Assembly: GCA_009918865.1 (NCBI GenBank)
Contig: RGCY01000037.1
Coordinates: forward strand, 1-9,013
Reading direction: 5' to 3'
DNA: 9,013 nucleotides
Source of the DNA: Actinomycetota bacterium
GTDB taxonomy: Bacteria; Actinomycetota; Actinomycetes; S36-B12; UBA5976
In this document: positions 5,880-9,013 of the stretch, piece by piece
How the letters are laid out: each line of letters starts with the position of its first letter
How positions within the stretch are numbered: position 1 is the stretch's first letter
Translations under genes and position numbers: made by a program
The notes under the pieces: model-generated
What the model was told of the DNA's origin: nothing
Databases searched by the model: none
What the model saw: only the letters and a program-made list of their open reading frames with translations

Positions 5880-6872
5880 ATGTCCCTAGCAATTGAGGCA
5901 CGCGGCGTTGAAAAGCACTTCGGTGAAGTGAAGGCGCTCGCTGGTGTGGATTTGGATGTGCAGCAAGGCTCGGTGGTTGGTCTACTCGGGCCCAATGGGG
6001 CTGGCAAGACCACGATGGTGAAGGTGCTCAGCACCCTGCTGCTACCCACGGCAGGCAGCGCCAAAGTGGGCGGCTTTGATGTGGTGACCCAAGCCGACGA
6101 AGTCCGACACACCATCGGTCTCACTGGGCAGTACGCAGCGGTTGATGAGTACCTGACCGGCCGCGAAAACCTGCATCTTTTCGGCGCGCTCTACCACTTG
6201 CCGCCAGCACAAGTTCGCGCGCGAGCCGAAGAGTTGCTCGAACAGTTCACCCTCACCGACGCGGCGGATCGCACACTAAAGACTTACTCCGGTGGTATGC
6301 GCCGCCGCCTTGACCTCGCAGCAAGCCTCATCGCTGCACCGAGCATCTTGTTCCTAGACGAGCCCACCACCGGTCTTGACCCACGCAGTCGGCTCGGCAT
6401 GTGGGAAGTCATCACATCACTTGTCCAGCAGGGCACGACGGTGTTGCTCACCACGCAATACCTTGAGGAAGCCGATCAACTTGCCGACCGAATCGTGGTA
6501 ATCGATAAGGGTCTTGTGATTGCGAACGGCACATCGGATGAACTCAAGAGTGAAGTGGGTGGCGACCGCCTTGAGATTGTCATCAGCGACGGCGCTCGCC
6601 TGAACGATGCACAAAGCGCCCTTGCTCGCATTGCCTCCGGCGACATCGTGACAACGGATGTGTCACGGACTCTGCTTGCGCCCATCAGCGGTGGTTCAAC
6701 AGTGCTACCCGAAGCCATCCGTGCCCTTGATGCCGCTGGCGTGAAGTTTGATGACATTGCTCTTCGTCGACCGACATTGGATGACGTGTTCTTGTCTTTG
6801 ACCGGGCATGTTGCTGAAGAAGAAGCCGAACCTGCGCCCAAGCGCCGGGGCAGAAAGAAGCGTGCAGCATGA
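5880..6872 (+). CDS. DrrA-type ABC transporter ATP-binding protein
   Basis: This is the ATPase subunit of an ABC-2 exporter of the daunorubicin-resistance (DrrA) family, 330 residues. In order: Walker A GPNGAGKT at 37-44, Q-loop Gln84 in GLTGQYAAVDEYLTG, signature YSGGM at 136-140, Walker B ILFLDEP at 156-162, and D-loop TGLDP. At the H-loop position TTQYLEEADQLADRI has Gln193 where most ABC ATPases have His; this replacement is typical of the DrrA family and not a defect. The C-terminal region ends its conserved part with RRPTLDDVFLSLTGH, the family's regulatory segment, then has an acidic patch and a basic tail (KRRGRKKRAA). The ATG at 5880 lies seven bases after TAGGCT. Its stop overlaps the permease start by four bases (ATGA). 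Substrates of the family include anthracyclines and lipids; the one here is unknown. Confidence 0.92.
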   Translation: MSLAIEARGVEKHFGEVKALAGVDLDVQQGSVVGLLGPNGAGKTTMVKVLSTLLLPTAGSAKVGGFDVVTQADEVRHTIGLTGQYAAVDEYLTGRENLHLFGALYHLPPAQVRARAEELLEQFTLTDAADRTLKTYSGGMRRRLDLAASLIAAPSILFLDEPTTGLDPRSRLGMWEVITSLVQQGTTVLLTTQYLEEADQLADRIVVIDKGLVIANGTSDELKSEVGGDRLEIVISDGARLNDAQSALARIASGDIVTTDVSRTLLAPISGGSTVLPEAIRALDAAGVKFDDIALRRPTLDDVFLSLTGHVAEEEAEPAPKRRGRKKRAA

Positions 6873-7711
6873 GCATCGCGACGCCAACAATGCAAAGCGC
6901 CAACAACGCTGCACGACCGTGGTACGGCTGGTTTGTCAATGACTGCATTGCGGTCGCGAAACGCCAAATCATCACCGTGCTGCGCATTCCACAGACTCTG
7001 TTCTTCGCGCTGTTCCAACCAGTGCTGTTTGTGTTGCTGTTCTCGTTTGTTTTTGGTGGTGCGATTCCACTTCCTGATGGGGGAAGTTACCGCGAATATC
7101 TCCTGCCGGGCATCTTCGCCCAAACAGTCACATTCGCGGTTGCGGCAGCAACGGTCGGCGTCGCAGAAGACACAAGCAAAGGAATCATGGATCGATTCCG
7201 CACGCTGCCGGTAAACCAAGCCGCCGTGATTGTGGGTCGTTCATTTGCTGAAATGGTTGAACGGGTGCTTGTCATCACTGTGATGTCCGTGGCCGGACTT
7301 GTGGTGGGCTGGCGCACTCACTCATCACTTTTCAACGTGCTTATGGCGTATGTGATGTATTTGCTCTTTGCTTATGCACTCACATGGATGGGTATCTTTG
7401 TCGGCCTGTCTGTGCCGAGTGTGCAGGTCGCACAAACCGCCGGCGTTGCATGGGTCTTCCCATTGACATTTCTTTCTAACGCTTTTGTGCCCACCCAAGG
7501 CATGCCGGTGTTGCTTCAGCATTTCGCGGCGTGGAATCCGATTTCGTGCCTTGCACTTGGTGGGCGCACATTGTTTGGTAACCCCACTGGCACCCCGGGC
7601 GATGCGTTCCCTCAGCAACACCCAGTGTTGATGGCGTTTGTGTGGTCGACCGCAATCATCGCAGTGTTCTCAGTTTTGGCGGTGCGAAAGTTCCGCAACA
7701 AGCGCGGCTGA
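6869..7711 (+). CDS. DrrB-type ABC-2 transporter permease
   Basis: This is the membrane partner of the preceding ATPase, 280 residues with six predicted helices. A short hydrophilic N-terminus (about 1-40) precedes the first helix at about 43-63 (LFFALFQPVLFVLLFSFVFGG). The family loop EDTSKGIMDRFRTLP at 100-114, which couples to the ATPase, follows the second helix. Later landmarks are the FPLTFLSNAFVPTQGMP segment and AAWNPISCLALGGRTLFG, both characteristic of ABC-2 (DrrB) permeases. The start overlaps the drrA stop as ATGA, with a purine-rich GAAAGAAG shortly upstream, so the subunits should be made in equal amounts by coupling. It converges on greA with a gap of 35 bases in which I see no convincing terminator. 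Confidence 0.92.
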   Translation: MSIATPTMQSANNAARPWYGWFVNDCIAVAKRQIITVLRIPQTLFFALFQPVLFVLLFSFVFGGAIPLPDGGSYREYLLPGIFAQTVTFAVAAATVGVAEDTSKGIMDRFRTLPVNQAAVIVGRSFAEMVERVLVITVMSVAGLVVGWRTHSSLFNVLMAYVMYLLFAYALTWMGIFVGLSVPSVQVAQTAGVAWVFPLTFLSNAFVPTQGMPVLLQHFAAWNPISCLALGGRTLFGNPTGTPGDAFPQQHPVLMAFVWSTAIIAVFSVLAVRKFRNKRG

Positions 7712-7746
7712 GGCTGAACTGCAGCGTTTGTTGGAGCCTTCTAAAC

Positions 7747-8223
7747 CTAACGCGCCTCGAGCACCGTCACCGTGAATGTTTTGCCCGTGGGCGCGGTGTA
7801 ACTCACTTGCGCGCCAACGACTGCGCCAGCAACTGCCGCACCAAGTGGTGATGTGGGGGAGAAGGCATCGAGACCTTCCACAGCTTCTTCGCGCGCCCCG
7901 AGGAAGAACTCCATGCGCTCATCAAAATCGTGGTGATGCACGACGACGATCATGCCGGGCGTGACAGTGCCTTCTGCCCCTTCAGGGCGACCGATGCGTG
8001 CATGCTCGAGCCGGTGTCGCAGCACTTTGATGCGGGCTTCGTTTTTGCCCTGCTCTTCACGCGCTGCGTGGTAACCACCGTTCTCCTTGAGGTCACCTTC
8101 TTCACGCGCTGCCGCGATGCGTTCCTTGATTTGTTCGCGGAGCGGACCTTCACGGTCAGCCAACTCGGCCGAAAGACGGTCAAAAGCCTCTTGGGTTAGC
8201 CACTCATGGTCTTGCTCAGTCAT
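7747..8223 (-). CDS. greA: Transcription elongation factor GreA
   Basis: GreA enters the RNA polymerase secondary channel and stimulates cleavage of backtracked RNA, rescuing arrested complexes. The 158-residue protein has the usual two parts: an N-terminal coiled coil (about 8-80) with the acidic tip EEGDLKENGGYHAAREEQG, in which Asp44 and Glu47 match the catalytic Asp/Glu pair, and a C-terminal FKBP-like domain ending SPLGAAVAGAVVGAQVSYTAPTGKTF. The GG after KEN is the common actinobacterial form. The ATG at 8223 overlaps the DUF4307 stop as ATGA; the frame is open further up to 8403 but that part is the DUF4307 gene read in another frame. The gene is probably translated by coupling and transcribed from the promoter before DUF4307. 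Confidence 0.95.
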   Translation of the reverse strand: MTEQDHEWLTQEAFDRLSAELADREGPLREQIKERIAAAREEGDLKENGGYHAAREEQGKNEARIKVLRHRLEHARIGRPEGAEGTVTPGMIVVVHHHDFDERMEFFLGAREEAVEGLDAFSPTSPLGAAVAGAVVGAQVSYTAPTGKTFTVTVLEAR

Positions 8224-8765
8224 GGGCGAACGGTAGCGAAACCGCCGCCTGCGCGCGGTGCGATGCCCGGCGGCGATTGAGCTGGGGGCTTGACTCCGGG
8301 TGCGAACTGCGGCAGTGGCAGCTGGTCGGTTGCCACACCAGGCTGGCACCCAAGAACTCCGGCAATGACCGCGGGTGCACGTGTGGAGATGCGGTAGGTC
8401 CATGAACGAGTCGACCCCGGCCGCAGCACGAGGTAGGCATACCCCACGTCAACCCGATTCGTGTCCTGTGCACGAATCGCACATGTGAACACTTCCGCCT
8501 TTGGTGCATAGAGCAAATCAGCCTCAATATGTGTGCCGTCAACGACCCGAAACGCGGGCATTGAAAGCACCCCTTGCTGCGAACTTGCTTGCCACGCGAA
8601 TCGCGTAGCAAACGGCAGGGCCAGAGCACCAACGAGAACAGCAACCACAACGGAGACGCGCTGACGACGACTTCGGATGCCGTAGCGCTCGCGAATGTGC
8701 TCTGGCCACGTGGCTGGCTCAGACACTCGGGCATGATTACCCTGCTTCATTGGTGGGGTGTCCAC
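8220..8765 (-). CDS. DUF4307 single-pass membrane protein
   Basis: This 181-residue protein of unknown function matches the actinobacterial DUF4307 family by layout and place next to mca and greA. A hydrophilic start contains IRERYGIRSRRQR at 24-36, including the RYG motif. One transmembrane helix spans about 37-54. The following domain, probably extracytoplasmic, has Cys95 in VFTCAIRAQD and Cys140 in VLGCQPG, which could pair, with VGYAYLVLRPG between them. A Pro/Gly-rich tail (about 149-181) follows, with no recognisable domain. The GTG at 8765 has no Shine-Dalgarno sequence but TAAGAC lies six bases upstream, suggesting a leaderless start; the ATG at 8750 is the alternative. Its stop overlaps greA as ATGA. 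The family's job is not known to me. Confidence 0.8.
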   Translation of the reverse strand: MDTPPMKQGNHARVSEPATWPEHIRERYGIRSRRQRVSVVVAVLVGALALPFATRFAWQASSQQGVLSMPAFRVVDGTHIEADLLYAPKAEVFTCAIRAQDTNRVDVGYAYLVLRPGSTRSWTYRISTRAPAVIAGVLGCQPGVATDQLPLPQFAPGVKPPAQSPPGIAPRAGGGFATVRP

Positions 8766-8771
8766 AGTGCT

Positions 8772-8777
8772 GTCTTA
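8772..8777 (-). promoter_or_regulatory. Possible -10 element for DUF4307-greA
   Basis: On the minus strand TAAGAC lies six bases before the GTG at 8765. It matches TAnnnT except for the last base and fits a leaderless start, there being no ribosome binding site. The adjacent palindrome at 8781-8796 would occupy the spacer between this -10 and any -35. Confidence 0.35.
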
Positions 8778-8780
8778 CCA

Positions 8781-8796
8781 GCGCGACTGGTCGCGC
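8781..8796. repeat. Inverted repeat in the DUF4307/mca promoter gap
   Basis: GCGCGAC and GTCGCGC form perfect 7-bp arms around a TG centre. The site lies in the 94-base divergent gap, 15 bases upstream of the DUF4307 start and next to its presumed -10. Its position is that of an operator, though a hairpin or chance in GC-rich DNA is also possible. The rest of the gap holds the mca ribosome binding site and no clear mca promoter. Confidence 0.4.
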
Positions 8797-8847
8797 GCTC
8801 CACTGACCATCCCATCACGTAACTGATTCTCAGAAGCCGGCGTTACT

Positions 8848-8854
8848 GGAGGAG
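8848..8854 (+). promoter_or_regulatory. Strong ribosome binding site of mca
   Basis: GGAGGAG is followed by five bases and the GTG at 8860. It is the best Shine-Dalgarno sequence in the window and decides the mca start. It also shows that this transcript has a leader, unlike the neighbouring genes. Confidence 0.75.
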
Positions 8855-8859
8855 TTCGG

Positions 8860-9013
8860 GTGCAGATAGAAGTAAGTGCGGTGGGAGCGACAGAACTTGT
8901 GCCGGTGCGACCGGGAGAGCAACTTCGCTTGATGCATGTGCATGCGCACCCCGATGATGAGTCGAGTAAGGGCGCGGCGTCGACGGCAATGTATGTCGAG
9001 CAGGGTGTTGATG
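8860..9013 (+). CDS. mca: Mycothiol S-conjugate amidase Mca, 5' part (cut by window end)
   Basis: Mca is a zinc amidase that hydrolyses mycothiol S-conjugates, releasing a mercapturic acid for export and recycling the GlcN-Ins part; it detoxifies electrophiles and antibiotics in actinomycetes. The 51 visible residues include LMHVHAHPDDESSKGAAST at 24-42. AHPDDE holds the first zinc ligands (His30, Asp33 in the family pattern) and SSKGAA is typical of Mca. The related deacetylase MshB also has AHPDDE, but the SSKGAA continuation favours Mca. About 22 residues precede the usual start of the conserved region (LRLMHVHAHP); the strong GGAGGAG at 8848 supports GTG 8860 and so a real N-terminal extension. 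It is divergent from DUF4307-greA, an order shared with mycobacteria as I recall it. Confidence 0.9.
   Translation, partial: MQIEVSAVGATELVPVRPGEQLRLMHVHAHPDDESSKGAASTAMYVEQGVD

Noticed and set aside
6456..6460. Missing H-loop histidine in the ABC ATPase as a sign of inactivation
   Set aside because: Glutamine at this place (TTQYLEEAD) is the normal state in the DrrA family, and all other motifs are intact.
7712..7746. Terminator between convergent drrB and greA
   Set aside because: Only a four-pair GCTG/CAGC stem without a T run can be drawn, too weak to call.
8224..8403. Upstream extension of greA
   Set aside because: GreA proteins begin close to the ATG at 8223, which also forms the ATGA overlap with the preceding gene.
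8216..8734. Minus-strand open frame of 172 codons overlapping the DUF4307 gene
   Set aside because: The other frame gives the DUF4307 layout (RYG, membrane helix, two cysteines) and an ATGA junction with greA; this frame gives an unstructured Ser/Arg/Cys-rich translation.
8931..8952. Alternating ATGCATGTGCATGCGCAC string as a regulatory repeat
   Set aside because: It encodes the conserved MHVHAHP zinc-site start of Mca, so the His/Ala codons account for the pattern.
1..9013. A new multi-gene defence or mobile system
   Set aside because: No transposase, integrase, att-like repeats, CRISPR array or clustered unknown genes are present. Apart from the truncated helicase and lone HicB, all genes belong to known housekeeping or transport families.

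Overview
The window reads as chromosomal DNA of an actinomycete (Actinomycetota). The strongest marker is the gene entering at the right edge, whose AHPDDE-SSKGAA start is that of Mca, the mycothiol S-conjugate amidase; mycothiol is confined to this phylum. The neighbouring DUF4307 membrane gene, the GGYHAAREEQG form of GreA, frequent GTG/TTG starts and leaderless promoter architecture agree. By eye the base composition is only moderately GC-rich for the group, so a lineage of intermediate GC (for example an uncultured aquatic one) is possible, but I cannot assign a genus.

Layout, left to right. (1) 1-1128, plus: 3' part of a compact superfamily-1 UvrD-like helicase, cut by the window edge. 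(2) 3255 to 1184, minus: a tight run of ilvA (threonine ammonia-lyase with ACT domain), msrA (4-bp GTGA overlap) and an orphan hicB-like gene. (3) 3312-4580, plus: a 12-helix MFS transporter divergent from ilvA. (4) 5841 to 4663, minus: a Cys/Met-metabolism PLP enzyme (cystathionine gamma-synthase/lyase), convergent with the MFS gene. (5) 5880-7711, plus: a DrrA/DrrB-type ABC exporter with a 4-bp ATGA overlap, divergent from the PLP enzyme gene. (6) 8765 to 7747, minus: DUF4307 gene and greA, again with an ATGA overlap. (7) 8860 to the edge, plus: start of mca, divergent from DUF4307.

Functionally the segment is mostly housekeeping. A sulfur/thiol theme links msrA (repair of oxidised methionine), the cystathionine enzyme (methionine/cysteine interconversion) and mca (mycothiol-dependent detoxification). 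ilvA feeds 2-oxobutanoate into isoleucine synthesis, and the same keto acid is made by cystathionine gamma-lyase. The two transporters may export toxic compounds, which would fit with Mca, but their substrates cannot be read from sequence. The greA-DUF4307-mca block, with a metB-like gene close by, matches as far as I recall the order in Mycobacterium (Rv1079-Rv1082), so the drrAB pair may sit inside an otherwise old neighbourhood.

The most distinctive non-coding signal is a repeated core promoter. Three genes have CACTAGnnT placed 7 or 8 bases before the start codon, as expected for leaderless transcripts. Between the PLP enzyme gene and drrA two copies face each other as a CTAGTG-N6-CACTAG dyad. 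I see no tRNA, rRNA, CRISPR array, insertion sequence or clear new multi-gene system. No stretch over 300 bases lacks a gene; the longest gaps are 8766-8859 and 4581-4662.
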